Positions 17,840 through 27,354 of a stretch of 64,000 nt of DNA are shown in pieces. The position numbers were made by a program, and so were the translations under genes. The notes below the pieces were generated by a model. The model did not search any database. It was not told the DNA's origin and saw only the letters and a list, made by a program, of their open reading frames with translations. The stretch is from Hydrogenophaga taeniospiralis CCUG 15921 (GTDB lineage Bacteria > Pseudomonadota > Gammaproteobacteria > Burkholderiales > Burkholderiaceae_C), in the NCBI RefSeq assembly GCF_001592305.1, contig NZ_BCWR01000022.1, forward strand, positions 38,512 through 102,511. The letters are read 5' to 3'. Numbering within the stretch: position 1 is the first letter of the stretch; every line of letters starts with the position of its first letter.

Positions 17840-20433
17840 GCACGGCTCCCGGCAGCGGCTCCAACCCCTGCCTTGCGGGGCAGGCGCAGGCGCTGCAGGC
17901 CCATGACCAGCAACAGCAGTGCCAGCGCTGGCAGGAACAGCCATTCCTTGGCCGGGCGCTCGGCCGGCACCTCGGCGGACACGATGCGAAAGCCCTGTTC
18001 GATACCCAGCTTCTCGGCCGCGCTGCCGAACTTCACCCCCGAGATCAACAGCTCATCCCCCTGCGCAACCACGCTCACGCCAGCGCTGGCCAGCCGCTCG
18101 CGGGCGGATGCGGGCGCTCCCAGCGGCAGCAGCACGCCTTTGCGAACGTCATCGCCGTTGAGGTTGGTCCCTTCGATCCAGAGGCGCTTGGCCGCGTTGG
18201 CGGGCGCCTCTTCGATCAGGCGGCTCATCTGCGCCGCCGGCACCTCGTTGTAGGGCGGGTAGACCATGTCCCACCAGTAGCCGGGGCGGAACAGGGTGAA
18301 TGTGATGAGCAGCAGCGCTGCGGTTTCGTACCAGCGCGAACGAACCAGGAAATGGCCCTGTGTGGCGGCGGCGAACACCAGCATGGCCACGGTGGCGCTG
18401 ACCACCGTGAGGATCAGGTGGAACGGCCCGGTCAACCCCATCAGCAGCAACTGGGTGTTGAAGATGAAGAGAAAGGGCAGGATGGCCGTGCGCATGCTGT
18501 AGGCGAAGGCCGTGATGCCGGTCTTGATGGGGTCGGCGCGCGCGATGGCGGCGGCCGCGAACGAGGCCAGCCCCACGGGCGGCGTCACGTCGGCCATGAG
18601 GCCGAAATAGAACACGAACAGGTGAACGGCGATCAGCGGCACGATCAGGCCGCTCTGCGCGCCCAGCTCCACCACGACCGGGGCCATCAGCGTGGAGACC
18701 ACGATGTAGTTGGCCGTGGTGGGCAGCCCCATGCCCAGGATCAGGCTGATGAGTGCCACCAGCACCAGCATGAGCATGAGGTTGCCGCCCGAGAGCAGTT
18801 CCACCAGTTCGGTCATGACCAGGCCCACGCCGGTGAGCGACACCGTGCCCACGATGATGCCAGCCGCGGCCGTGGCCACCCCGATGCCGATCATGTTGCG
18901 AGCGCCCGTGGCCAGGCCGTCGATCAGGTCGGCAAAACCCTGCCGGGTCGCCTGCGCCAGACCACCATGCCCGCGGAACGCGGCGGAGATGGGCTTTTGC
19001 GTGAGCATCACGAAGATCATGAACAGCGTGGCCCAGAAGGCCGAAAGACCGGGCGACATCTGTTCGACCATCAGGCACCAGATCAGCACCACCACCGCCA
19101 GCAGGTAGTGCAGGCCCGACTTCACGGTGGGGGCGGTCTCGGGCAGTTCGAACACTGGGGCGTTCGGGTCGTCGAGTTCCAGCACCGGCTGCCTCGCCCC
19201 GAACCACAACAGGCCCACGTAAGCGGCCAGTAGGCCCGCCCCCACGATCCAGATCGCGGCGTCGCCGGCCACGGACTTGATCCAGCCGATGCCCCAGTAC
19301 ACCGCGCCCGAGAGCGCCAGGAAGCCGGCGACCGTGAGAGCGAAGGCCAGCAGCCGTGACCCATGGGTGCCCGGGTTGCGCCGCGGCAGGCCGACCATGT
19401 TGGCCTTGAGCGCTTCCAGGTGCACGATGTACAGCAGTGCGATGTAGGAAATGATGGCCGGCAGGAAGGCGTGCTTCATGACCTCGATGTAGGGAATGCC
19501 CACGTACTCCACCATCAGGAAGGCGGCCGCCCCCATCACTGGCGGCATGATCTGGCCGTTGACCGAGCTCGACACCTCCACCGCGCCGGCCTGGTCGGCG
19601 CGGTAGCCCACCCGCTTCATGAGCGGAATGGTGAAGGTCCCGGTGGTCACCACGTTGGCGATTGACGAGCCCGAGATGATGCCGGTGGCTGCCGAGGACA
19701 GCACCGCCGCCTTGGCGGGCCCGCCCCGCATGTGGCCCAGCAGCGCAAAGGCCGACTTGATGAAATAGTTGCCCGCCCCCGCCTTGTCCAGCAGCGCGCC
19801 GAACAGTACGAACAGGAAGATGAAGCTGCTGGACACGCCCAGCGCCACGCCGAACACACCCTCGGTGGTCAGCCACTGGTGGCTCATGGCGCGGTTCAGC
19901 GAGAAGCCCCGGTGCGCGATCATGTCGGGCATGTAGGGCCCGCCAAAGGTGTAGATCAGGAACACCAGCGCCACGATCACCATGGGCAGCCCCAGCACGC
20001 GCCGCGTGGCTTCGAGCAGTAGCGCCATGCCCACCGCGGCGGTGATGACGTCCATCTGGGTCGGCTGGCCGGGCCGGGTCGCGAGCTCGCTGTAGAACAG
20101 GAACAGATAGGACGCGCAGAACGCCCCCACGAAAGCCAGCGCCCAGTCGATCAGCGGCACATGGTCCCGCGGCGAACGCCTGAACGCCGGATAGGCCATG
20201 TAGGACAGGAAAACCGCGAACGCGAGGTGGATGGCGCGGGTCTCGGTGTCGTTGAACACCAGGACACCCAGGCTGAACGGCAGCGGCGAGGCGATCCAGA
20301 GCTGGAACAGCGACCAGGCCAGCGCCAGGTACAACAGCAGGCGGCTCACCCAGGGGCCGGGTGCGCGGCCGCCCGTGTCGGTGTCGGCCACCAGCTGGTT
20401 GACGTCCACATCGGGGGCGGTGGGTGTGTTCAT
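17836..20433 (-). CDS. TRAP transporter permease, fused small and large subunits
   Basis: An 865-residue inner membrane protein fusing the 4-segment DctQ-like and 12-segment DctM-like subunits (TIGR02123 type), as is usual for TAXI-TRAP systems. It uses an ion gradient and needs a separate periplasmic binding protein, here the next gene upstream. Recognisable stretches include the DctM-type motif TGIISGSSIANVVTTGTFTIP and LILGMGLPTTANYIVV. A soluble C-terminal part (about 740-840) precedes a last hydrophobic segment. The ATG at 20433 follows GGAGG; an in-frame start at 20445 is less well placed. It overlaps the racemase gene by 4 bp. Confidence 0.92.
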   Translation of the reverse strand: MNTPTAPDVDVNQLVADTDTGGRAPGPWVSRLLLYLALAWSLFQLWIASPLPFSLGVLVFNDTETRAIHLAFAVFLSYMAYPAFRRSPRDHVPLIDWALAFVGAFCASYLFLFYSELATRPGQPTQMDVITAAVGMALLLEATRRVLGLPMVIVALVFLIYTFGGPYMPDMIAHRGFSLNRAMSHQWLTTEGVFGVALGVSSSFIFLFVLFGALLDKAGAGNYFIKSAFALLGHMRGGPAKAAVLSSAATGIISGSSIANVVTTGTFTIPLMKRVGYRADQAGAVEVSSSVNGQIMPPVMGAAAFLMVEYVGIPYIEVMKHAFLPAIISYIALLYIVHLEALKANMVGLPRRNPGTHGSRLLAFALTVAGFLALSGAVYWGIGWIKSVAGDAAIWIVGAGLLAAYVGLLWFGARQPVLELDDPNAPVFELPETAPTVKSGLHYLLAVVVLIWCLMVEQMSPGLSAFWATLFMIFVMLTQKPISAAFRGHGGLAQATRQGFADLIDGLATGARNMIGIGVATAAAGIIVGTVSLTGVGLVMTELVELLSGGNLMLMLVLVALISLILGMGLPTTANYIVVSTLMAPVVVELGAQSGLIVPLIAVHLFVFYFGLMADVTPPVGLASFAAAAIARADPIKTGITAFAYSMRTAILPFLFIFNTQLLLMGLTGPFHLILTVVSATVAMLVFAAATQGHFLVRSRWYETAALLLITFTLFRPGYWWDMVYPPYNEVPAAQMSRLIEEAPANAAKRLWIEGTNLNGDDVRKGVLLPLGAPASARERLASAGVSVVAQGDELLISGVKFGSAAEKLGIEQGFRIVSAEVPAERPAKEWLFLPALALLLLVMGLQRLRLPRKAGVGAAAGSRA

Positions 20434-20463
20434 GGGTTCCTCCACTGTCGATGGATGGCGACA

Positions 20464-20495
20464 CCAAAGAACGCTGACGTGTCAGCGTTCTTTGG
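20464..20495 (-). repeat. Perfect 15-bp inverted repeat between TRAP genes
   Basis: CCAAAGAACGCTGAC and its exact reverse complement flank two bases, in the gap between the TAXI gene and the TRAP permease gene. No T-run follows on the minus strand, so it is more likely an mRNA-stabilising or attenuating hairpin than a classic terminator. Confidence 0.75.
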
Positions 20496-20535
20496 CGCGC
20501 GTCAGCTGCTCAAGACCTCGGCCCTCGGGCGGGCC

Positions 20536-21522
20536 TCACATCCAGCCTTTTTCCTTGTAGTACTTCACCGCACCGGGGTGCAGCGGAGCCGACAGGCCAT
20601 CCTTGATCATGCTTTTGGGATCGAGCGCGACGAAGGCGGGGTGCAGCTTCTTGAACTCCTCGAAGTTCTCGAACACGGCCTTGACCAGTTCGTACACCGC
20701 CGCATCAGGCACCTTGGACGAGGTCACGAACGAGGCGAGCACGCCGTAGGTGGGCGTCGGGTTCGGGTGTCCGGCGTACAGGCCGCCGGGAATGTTGACC
20801 TTGGCGTAGTAGCTGTTGGCCTTGACCAGTTTGTCCACAGCCGGGCCGGTCAGGGGCACCAGCTTGGCGCCGCAGGTGGTGATCGGGTCCTGGATGTTGG
20901 CGCTGGGGTGGCCCACACCGTAGAAGAAGGCGTCGATCTTGTTGTCGCACAGGGCGGCGCCGTGTTCGTCGGCCTTGAGCTCGGCGGCCAGGCCGAAGTC
21001 GGAGGTCTTCCAGCCCATGGCGGTGAGCAGTTCGTCCATGGCCGCGCGGGTGCCCGAGCCGGGGTTGCCGATGTTGAAGCGCTTGCCCTTCAGATCGTCG
21101 AACTTGGCGATGTTGGCTTCCTTGCGCGAGAGCACGGTAAAGGGCTCGGGGTGGATGGAGAACACCGCGCGCAGGTCGGTGTGTTTGCCGTCTTTCTCGA
21201 ACTGCTTGGTGCCGTTGAAGGCGTTGTACTGCACGTCCGACTGCGACACGCCGAAGTCGAGCTCACCGGCTTTGATGGTGTTGATGTTCACCACGGAGCC
21301 GCCCGTGGATTCCACCGAGCAGCGAAAGCCGTGTTTGGCGCGGTCCTTGTTGACCAGGCGGCAGATGGCGCCGCCAGCCGCGTAGTACACGCCGGTCACG
21401 CCGCCGGTGCCGATGGTCATGAACTTCTGCTGGGCGTGCACGGCACCCAGGGGGGCCGACAGCGCCATGGCGACGGCCACGAGCGAGAGACGGGATGCGG
21501 GGAATGTCAGACGGGTTTGCAT
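20536..21522 (-). CDS. TAXI-family TRAP solute-binding protein
   Basis: A 328-residue periplasmic binding protein. Residues 1-30 are a signal peptide ending AVHA. The start of the mature part, FMTIGTGGVTGVYYAAGG, and the motif NIGNPGSGTR are typical of the TAXI family (TIGR02122), many of which bind glutamate-like or other carboxylates. It is encoded upstream of its fused permease and downstream of the aminotransferase, so expression of all is probably linked. Several operator-like GAAACAAA sequences lie near this gene and the regulator. Ligand not predictable from sequence alone. Confidence 0.9.
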   Translation of the reverse strand: MQTRLTFPASRLSLVAVAMALSAPLGAVHAQQKFMTIGTGGVTGVYYAAGGAICRLVNKDRAKHGFRCSVESTGGSVVNINTIKAGELDFGVSQSDVQYNAFNGTKQFEKDGKHTDLRAVFSIHPEPFTVLSRKEANIAKFDDLKGKRFNIGNPGSGTRAAMDELLTAMGWKTSDFGLAAELKADEHGAALCDNKIDAFFYGVGHPSANIQDPITTCGAKLVPLTGPAVDKLVKANSYYAKVNIPGGLYAGHPNPTPTYGVLASFVTSSKVPDAAVYELVKAVFENFEEFKKLHPAFVALDPKSMIKDGLSAPLHPGAVKYYKEKGWM

Positions 21523-21538
21523 GCGGACTCCTTGGGTG

Positions 21539-21548
21539 ATGAAACAAA
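21539..21548. promoter_or_regulatory. Possible RpiR half-site upstream of the TAXI gene
   Basis: ATGAAACAAA, located 17 bp before the TAXI start codon, is identical to part of the repeated sequence in front of the RpiR gene (24069-24078). Ten bases is short, so chance is possible. Confidence 0.3.
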
Positions 21549-21702
21549 AAAAGGCTTGTGGCCCAGGTGGATGTCCCGACCGGTTCGGATCACCGGGCGG
21601 AAGGACTCGCGACGAACAAAGACAAAGGCTGCCCCGGCGGGCACAGCGTACCCATCGGGTTTAACCATGGTGGAAGCAATGCCGATGGTTCACCCATCCG
21701 GC

Positions 21703-23091
21703 TCATCGGGCAAGGGCCGCGGCACCGCAGCCCGCCACGGCCCGGTCCAGCGCCGCGCGCAGGCGCTCGACGATCTCGCCCAGATCGGCCTCGCTGGCAA
21801 TGAACGGGGGCGCCAGCAGGATGTGGTCGCCGCAGCGGCCGTCCACCGTGCCGCCCATGGGGTAGACCATCAGGCCACCGGCCATGGCCTCGCTCTTGAC
21901 CCGCGCATGCAAGCGGAGCGCGGGATCGAACCAGCGCTTCGAGCCGCGTTCGGCCACCAGTTCGAGGCCCCAGAACAGGCCACGCCCGCGGATGTCGCCC
22001 ACCTGCGGATGCCCGGCGAAAGCCTGTTGCAGCAAGGCCTGCAGCGCCGCCCCGCGCTCGCGCACTTGCGCGAGCAGGCCGTCGCGCTGGATCACGCGCT
22101 GCACCGCCAGCGCCGCGGCGCAGGCCACCGCATGGCCGAGGTAGGTGTGCCCATGCTGAAACAGCCCGCTTCCCTGGCGAAAGGCCCCCACCACCCTGCC
22201 CTGCGCCAGCACCGCGCCAATCGGCTGGTAGCCGCCGCCCAGGCCTTTGGCGATGGTCATCAGATCGGGCACCACGCCCTCCTGCTCACAGGCGTGCAGC
22301 GTGCCGGTGCGGCCCATGCCGCACATCACCTCGTCCAGGATCAGCAGGATGCCGTGGCGGTCGCAGAGTTCACGCACCCCCTTGAAATAACCCGGCACCG
22401 CCGTGAGCACGCCGGCCGTGGCACCACCCACGGTCTCGGCCACGAAGGCCATCACGTTCTGCGGCCCCAGGCGTTCGATGGCCTCGGACAACTCGGCCAC
22501 CAGGCGCTGGCCGTACTGCTCGGCGCTCTCATCAGCTCGCCGGTCGCGGTACTCGTAGCACGGCGCCACGTGCGTCACGTCGATCAGCAGCGGCTGGAAC
22601 TGCTCGCGCCGCCAGGCGTTGCCACCCACGGCCAGCGCGCCCAGGGTGTTGCCGTGGTAGCTCTGGCGCCGGGCGATGAAGTGGCGGCGCTGGGGTTGGC
22701 CGATCTCCACGAAATACTGGCGCGCCATCTTCAGCGCCGCCTCCACCGCCTCGGAGCCGCCGCTCACGAAATACACATGGCTCATGCCGGCGGGCGCGGT
22801 GTCGATCAGCAGGTCGGCCAGTTCCTCGGCCACCCCGGTGGTGAAGAAGCTGGTGTGGGCGTAGGTCAGGCGATCGATCTGCGCGTGCATCGCCGCCCGC
22901 ACCTCGGGATGGCCATGGCCCAGGCAAGAGACGGCCGCGCCGCCGCATGCGTCCAGGTAGGTCTTGCCGCTGGCGTCGGTGAGCGTCATACCCTGGCCGC
23001 TCACCGCCACGGGCAGGCCGTGGCGCAATTGGCGGTGGAACACATGGGTGGCGTCCTGCGCCACGGTGGCGGGAGATGAGAGCGTGTTCAT
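21703..23091 (-). CDS. Class III PLP-dependent aminotransferase
   Basis: A 462-residue fold-type I aminotransferase of the omega/class III group, which usually moves an amino group from an amine or beta/omega-amino acid to pyruvate or 2-oxoglutarate. Visible: YLDACGGAAVSCLGHGHPEV near the start, FVSGGSEAVEAALKMAR for phosphate binding, LLILDEVMCGMGRTG (PLP Asp), and the PLP lysine in MTIAKGLGGGYQPIGAV. It starts 42 bp downstream of the RpiR gene and precedes the TAXI-TRAP genes by 180 bp. The exact substrate is not deducible; names such as taurine-pyruvate or beta-alanine aminotransferase would be guesses. Confidence 0.88.
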   Translation of the reverse strand: MNTLSSPATVAQDATHVFHRQLRHGLPVAVSGQGMTLTDASGKTYLDACGGAAVSCLGHGHPEVRAAMHAQIDRLTYAHTSFFTTGVAEELADLLIDTAPAGMSHVYFVSGGSEAVEAALKMARQYFVEIGQPQRRHFIARRQSYHGNTLGALAVGGNAWRREQFQPLLIDVTHVAPCYEYRDRRADESAEQYGQRLVAELSEAIERLGPQNVMAFVAETVGGATAGVLTAVPGYFKGVRELCDRHGILLILDEVMCGMGRTGTLHACEQEGVVPDLMTIAKGLGGGYQPIGAVLAQGRVVGAFRQGSGLFQHGHTYLGHAVACAAALAVQRVIQRDGLLAQVRERGAALQALLQQAFAGHPQVGDIRGRGLFWGLELVAERGSKRWFDPALRLHARVKSEAMAGGLMVYPMGGTVDGRCGDHILLAPPFIASEADLGEIVERLRAALDRAVAGCGAAALAR

Positions 23092-23133
23092 GACATAGTG
23101 GCCGTGTGCTGGAAAAGACGGTGCTGAAGAGCT

Positions 23134-24024
23134 TCAGGCGGTCGCCCGGCCCATGGCGGGAGGCGATGGTCGAACCGGCTTGTCCCAGTAGACGTGGGCC
23201 GCCTGCAACTGCTGCTGGCGCGCCGCCAGGCGCTGCACGACGGCGTCGCCACCCTGCTGCGCCACCGCGTCCATCAAGGCCTCGGCCAGCGCCTGGGCGC
23301 CGGTCATGGAATGGAAAAACGCGGGCGACGCGGTGTCGAACAGCAGGGTCTGCGTGGCCGCCCGCGCCAGCGGCGACAGGGCGCTGTCGGTCAGCGCCAG
23401 CACCGGCACCCCGCTGGCCTGGGCGTGCAGCACCGCATCCACCGTCAGCACCGTGTAGGGCGCCTGGCTCACGGCCACCAGCAGATCATCGGCACCGAGC
23501 GCGGCCAGCCGGTCGGCCCAGGCACCGCCCGGGTCGGTCGCCAGCTGGGTGCCTGGGCGCAGCCAGTCGCAGGTGTAGTGCAGGTGGTAGGCGATGCCGA
23601 AACTGGCACGCAACCCCAGGAACAGCACGTGGCGCGCCCGCAGGATGCGCGCCGCCGCGTCCAGCAGGTGGCCCGCCGGGTTGCGTTCGCCGATGGACGC
23701 CACGTTGGCCCGCTGCGCCCGGGCCAGCGGGCTGGCCGCAGCATCGGCGCCACCGGGTTCCACCGGCGCCTGGGCGCGCGACACCGAGCGCGCGAACGCC
23801 GCCATGGCCGGGCGGCGCATGGCCTCGAAGCCATCGAGCCCGAGCGCCTGGGCCAGGCGCGTCATGGTGGCGGGCGACACGTTCGCCGCCTGGGCCGACT
23901 GCCGCATCGACTGCAGCCCCAGCTCGGCCGGGTGTTTGCGCACCCAGCGCGCCGCGCGCTGCAGTTCGGGGCTCAGGGCGTCAAAGCGTTGGTCCAGCAG
24001 GTGGGTGAGCTGGCGGTATGGCAT
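23134..24024 (-). CDS. RpiR/MurR-family transcriptional regulator
   Basis: A 296-residue regulator with an N-terminal HTH_6 domain (about 1-80; SAQAANVSPATMTRLAQALG is the recognition helix region) and a C-terminal SIS domain (about 125-260; VLFLGLRASFGIAYHLHY, DDLLVAVSQAPYT) that senses a phosphorylated or acidic ligand in this family. It is the first gene of the leftward aminotransferase-TRAP-racemase cluster, and its own upstream region carries two copies of an operator-like repeat, so autoregulation and local control are likely. Confidence 0.9.
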   Translation of the reverse strand: MPYRQLTHLLDQRFDALSPELQRAARWVRKHPAELGLQSMRQSAQAANVSPATMTRLAQALGLDGFEAMRRPAMAAFARSVSRAQAPVEPGGADAAASPLARAQRANVASIGERNPAGHLLDAAARILRARHVLFLGLRASFGIAYHLHYTCDWLRPGTQLATDPGGAWADRLAALGADDLLVAVSQAPYTVLTVDAVLHAQASGVPVLALTDSALSPLARAATQTLLFDTASPAFFHSMTGAQALAEALMDAVAQQGGDAVVQRLAARQQQLQAAHVYWDKPVRPSPPAMGRATA

Positions 24025-24034
24025 GGGAAGGACG

Positions 24035-24086
24035 ATGAATTTGAAACATTTGAATCATAAAAATGATAATGAAACAAATGAATCAT
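24035..24086 (-). promoter_or_regulatory. Tandem operator-like repeats in front of the RpiR gene
   Basis: GAAACATTTGAATCAT (24043-24058) and GAAACAAATGAATCAT (24071-24086) repeat with a 28-bp period, and the bases before each copy are also similar (ATGA...). The AT-rich island stands out in GC-rich surroundings and starts 10 bp before the regulator's start codon. Confidence 0.65.
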
Positions 24087-24112
24087 GTCCATCCCTTGAT
24101 CTCCGGCCCCCC

Positions 24113-24150
24113 AAAAAAACCCGCCATGCCTCCCGAGAAGCATGGCGGGT
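24113..24150 (-). terminator. Intrinsic terminator of the RND operon
   Basis: Minus-strand stem ACCCGCCATGC / GCATGGCGGGT followed by seven Ts, 25 bp after the RND permease stop. It separates the pump from the RpiR cluster. Confidence 0.9.
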
Positions 24151-24174
24151 CCAGAACCTCGGCCGCAGCGCTGC

Positions 24175-27100
24175 TCAGGCCGGGCGGGGTTCTTCGCGCC
24201 GGACGCGGAACCAGGCCGCGTACATCGCCGGCAGCGCCAGCAGAGTGAGCACGGTCGCCACGATCAGGCCACCCATGATGGCCACCGCCATCGGGCCCCA
24301 GAACACGCTGCGCGAGAGCGGGATCATGGCCAGCACGGCGGCGGCCGCGGTCAGCACGATGGGGCGCGCGCGACGCACGGCGGCCTCCACGATCGCGTCC
24401 CAGGCCGGCACGCCACGCGCGCGGTCCTGCTCGATCTGGTCGATCAGGATCACCGAGTTGCGCTGGATCATGCCCATGAGCGCGATCACGCCGAGCAGGG
24501 CCACGAAGCCGAACGGCCGGCCCAGCAGCAGCAGCGCGCCGGCCACGCCGGCCATGCCCAGCGGGCCGGTCAGGAACACCAGCAACGAGCGACTGAAGCT
24601 CTGCAGCTGCAGCATCAGCAGCGTGAAGGTGATGAACAGCATGATGGGAATGCCGGCGGCGATCGACGACGAACCCTTGCTGCTTTCCTCCACCGCGCCG
24701 GCCACCTCCACGCGGTAGCCGTTCAGGCCCCGCTGGGTCCAGCCCTCGCCGATCTGCTTGAGCTGCGGCAGCAGCTCGGCCGTGACGGTGGCCCCCTGCA
24801 GGCCTTCGACCACGTCGCTCTGCACCGTGATGGCGAAGTCGCGGTTTTCGCGCCAGATCACGCCGGGCTCCCAGCCAAACACCGGGCGCGCGATCTGCAG
24901 CAGCGGAATGCTCTTGCCGCTGGCCGTGGGCAGGTAGGCGTTGCCCAGGCTGGTGATGGCGTCGCGCTCGTGCAGCGGCTGGCGCAGCACGATGTCGATC
25001 AACTTGTCGCCATCGCGGTACTGGCCCACCGTGCTGCCACTGAGGATGGTGCGCGAGGCCTGCGCGATGGACTCGCTGGACACCCCGAGCGCGCGCGCCT
25101 TGGCCTGGTCCACGTCCAGACGCAGCACTTTGACCGACTCGTTCCAGTTGTCGTTCACGCCCCGGGTGTGCGGGTTGTCGCGCAGCGCCTGCTTGACCTC
25201 GTCGGCCAGGCCACGCAGCACCGCCGGGTCGTCGCCGACCACGCGGAACTGCACCGGGTACGGCACCGGGGGCCCGTTGGGCAGCAGCTTGACGCGTCCG
25301 CGCACCTCGGGGAATTCGGTCGCCAGCAGGGCCGGCAGGGCCTGGCGCAGGCGCTCGCGCGTCTTCAGGTCCTGCGGCAATACGATGAGCTGGGACACAT
25401 TGGTCTGCGGGAAGGTCTGGTCCAGCGGCAGGTAAAAGCGCGGCACACCCGATCCCACCCAGGTGCTCACGCTCTTGACACCGGGCTCGGCGGTCATGCG
25501 GGCCTCGATGCGGCGCGTGACCTCGCCGTTTGTGGCGATGCTGCTGCCTTCGGGCAGCCACACGTCCACCAGGATTTCGGGACGGCTCGAATCCGGGAAG
25601 AACTGCTGCTGCACCTGGCCCATGCCCACGATGCCCAGCACGAAGGTGCCGATGGTCAGGCCGATGGTGATCCAGCGGTGCTGCACGCACCAGTTCACCA
25701 ACCGCCGAAAGCGCACATAGAACGGCCCGTCAAACACCTCGTGCGCCGGCCCCACATGGGCTTTGACCTTGAGCAGGCGCACGCCCAGGTAGGGCACGAA
25801 CATCACCGCCACGATCCAGGAGATCACCAGCGCGATCACCGTCACCGCGAAGATCGCGAAGGTGTATTCGCCCACGGCCGAGTTCGCCATGCCGATGGGC
25901 AGGAAACCCGTGGCCGTGATCAGCGTGCCGGTGAGCATGGGCATGGCGGTGGCGTCCCAGGTGAAGGTCGCGGCCCGCGCCATGCTGTAGCCCTCTTCCA
26001 GTTTGCGCACCATCATCTCCACCGCGATGATGGCGTCGTCCACCAGCAGGCCCAGCGCGATGATGAGCGAGCCCAGCGAGATCTTGTGCAGGCCGATGTT
26101 CCAGTACCGCATTGCCAGGAAGGTGATGGCCAGCACCAGCGGAATGGTGATGAACACCACCAGGCCGGGCCGCACGTCCAGCACGAAGCTGCGCAGGCCC
26201 CGGCCCCCTGCGCGCCGGTGCAGGCCCAGCGCCAGGAAGCTCACCGCCAGCACGATCACCACCGCCTCGATCAGCACCTTGACGAACTCGTTGACCGAGT
26301 TGGTCACCGCGCTCGGCTGGTCCTGCACCTGCACCAGCGCCATGCCCGCGGGCAGCTCGCGTTCGATGTCGGTCACGGCCAGCTTGAGCGCCTCACCCAG
26401 CGCGATGATGTCGCCGCCCTTGGCCATGGAGATGCCCAGGGCGATGCTGTCCTGGCCGTTGTGGCGCACCATCACCTGCGGCGGGTCCACGTAGCCCAGG
26501 TGGATGTCGGCGATGTCTCCGAGCCGGATCTGGGTGCCGTTGGCGGCGCGGATGGGCATGGCGCGCAGTTGCTCCACCGACTGGAAGGCGCCACCCACGC
26601 GCACCTGCAGCACGTCGTGCGGCGCCTGCACGGTGCCGGCGGATTCGATGGCGTTTTGCTGCCCCAGCGCGGCCAGCACCTGCTGCATATCCAGCCCCAG
26701 GGTGGCCACGCGCTGGTGCGAGATTTCAACGTAGAGCTTCTCGTCCTGCGCGCCAAAGAGTTCAACCTTGTTGACGTCTTTCACGCGCAGCAGTTTCTGG
26801 CGCACCCGGTCGGCCACCTGTTTCTTGTCGGCCGGCGAAAACCCCTCGCCCTGCAGTGCGTAGATGACCCCGAAGACGTCGCCGAACTCGTCGTTGAAGA
26901 ACGGCCCGGCCACACCCTGCGGCAGCGTGCCGCGCATGTCGCCCACCTTCTTGCGCGCCGTGTACCAGATCTGCGGCACCTCGGCCGGCGGGGAGGAGTC
27001 CTTGAGCTGGAACAGGATGAGCGCTTCGCCCGGCTTGGAATAGCTGCGGATCTTGTCCGCGTAAGGCACTTCCTGCAGCGTCTTTTCGATCCGGTCGGCC

Positions 27101-27354
27101 ACCTGCTCGGCCACCTGTTCGGCGGTCGCGCCCGGCCAGTAGGCCCGCACCACCATGGCGCGGAAGGTGAACGGCGGGTCTTCGTCCTGGCCGAGTTGGA
27201 AGTAGGCCGCCACGCCCAGCAGCATCAGCACGATCATCAGGTAGCGCGTGAAAGCCTGGTGGTCCAGCGCCCATTGCGAGAGGTTGAAACGCGACACCCA
27301 GGAGCTCGCGCCGTCGGTGGGGGTTGGGGGAGTGGTTTGCATGGGGCCGCTCAC
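24175..27354 (-). CDS. RND efflux permease (AcrB-type)
   Basis: A 1059-residue inner membrane proton-drug antiporter with 12 membrane segments and two large periplasmic loops. Segment 4 shows the proton-relay pair in LGLLVDDAIIAVEMM, and RRARPIVLTAAAAVLAMIPL is a typical conserved stretch. It works with an adaptor (next gene) and an outer membrane channel, which is not encoded here. The frame can start at a GTG at 27354, overlapping the adaptor's TGA, or at ATG 27342; coupling favours the former but neither has a strong ribosome site. Substrates unknown. Confidence 0.92.
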   Translation of the reverse strand: MSGPMQTTPPTPTDGASSWVSRFNLSQWALDHQAFTRYLMIVLMLLGVAAYFQLGQDEDPPFTFRAMVVRAYWPGATAEQVAEQVADRIEKTLQEVPYADKIRSYSKPGEALILFQLKDSSPPAEVPQIWYTARKKVGDMRGTLPQGVAGPFFNDEFGDVFGVIYALQGEGFSPADKKQVADRVRQKLLRVKDVNKVELFGAQDEKLYVEISHQRVATLGLDMQQVLAALGQQNAIESAGTVQAPHDVLQVRVGGAFQSVEQLRAMPIRAANGTQIRLGDIADIHLGYVDPPQVMVRHNGQDSIALGISMAKGGDIIALGEALKLAVTDIERELPAGMALVQVQDQPSAVTNSVNEFVKVLIEAVVIVLAVSFLALGLHRRAGGRGLRSFVLDVRPGLVVFITIPLVLAITFLAMRYWNIGLHKISLGSLIIALGLLVDDAIIAVEMMVRKLEEGYSMARAATFTWDATAMPMLTGTLITATGFLPIGMANSAVGEYTFAIFAVTVIALVISWIVAVMFVPYLGVRLLKVKAHVGPAHEVFDGPFYVRFRRLVNWCVQHRWITIGLTIGTFVLGIVGMGQVQQQFFPDSSRPEILVDVWLPEGSSIATNGEVTRRIEARMTAEPGVKSVSTWVGSGVPRFYLPLDQTFPQTNVSQLIVLPQDLKTRERLRQALPALLATEFPEVRGRVKLLPNGPPVPYPVQFRVVGDDPAVLRGLADEVKQALRDNPHTRGVNDNWNESVKVLRLDVDQAKARALGVSSESIAQASRTILSGSTVGQYRDGDKLIDIVLRQPLHERDAITSLGNAYLPTASGKSIPLLQIARPVFGWEPGVIWRENRDFAITVQSDVVEGLQGATVTAELLPQLKQIGEGWTQRGLNGYRVEVAGAVEESSKGSSSIAAGIPIMLFITFTLLMLQLQSFSRSLLVFLTGPLGMAGVAGALLLLGRPFGFVALLGVIALMGMIQRNSVILIDQIEQDRARGVPAWDAIVEAAVRRARPIVLTAAAAVLAMIPLSRSVFWGPMAVAIMGGLIVATVLTLLALPAMYAAWFRVRREEPRPA

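Noticed and set aside
20161..23079. 972-codon frame opposite the TAXI and aminotransferase genes
   Set aside because: Spans several well-identified genes on the other strand; no domain content.
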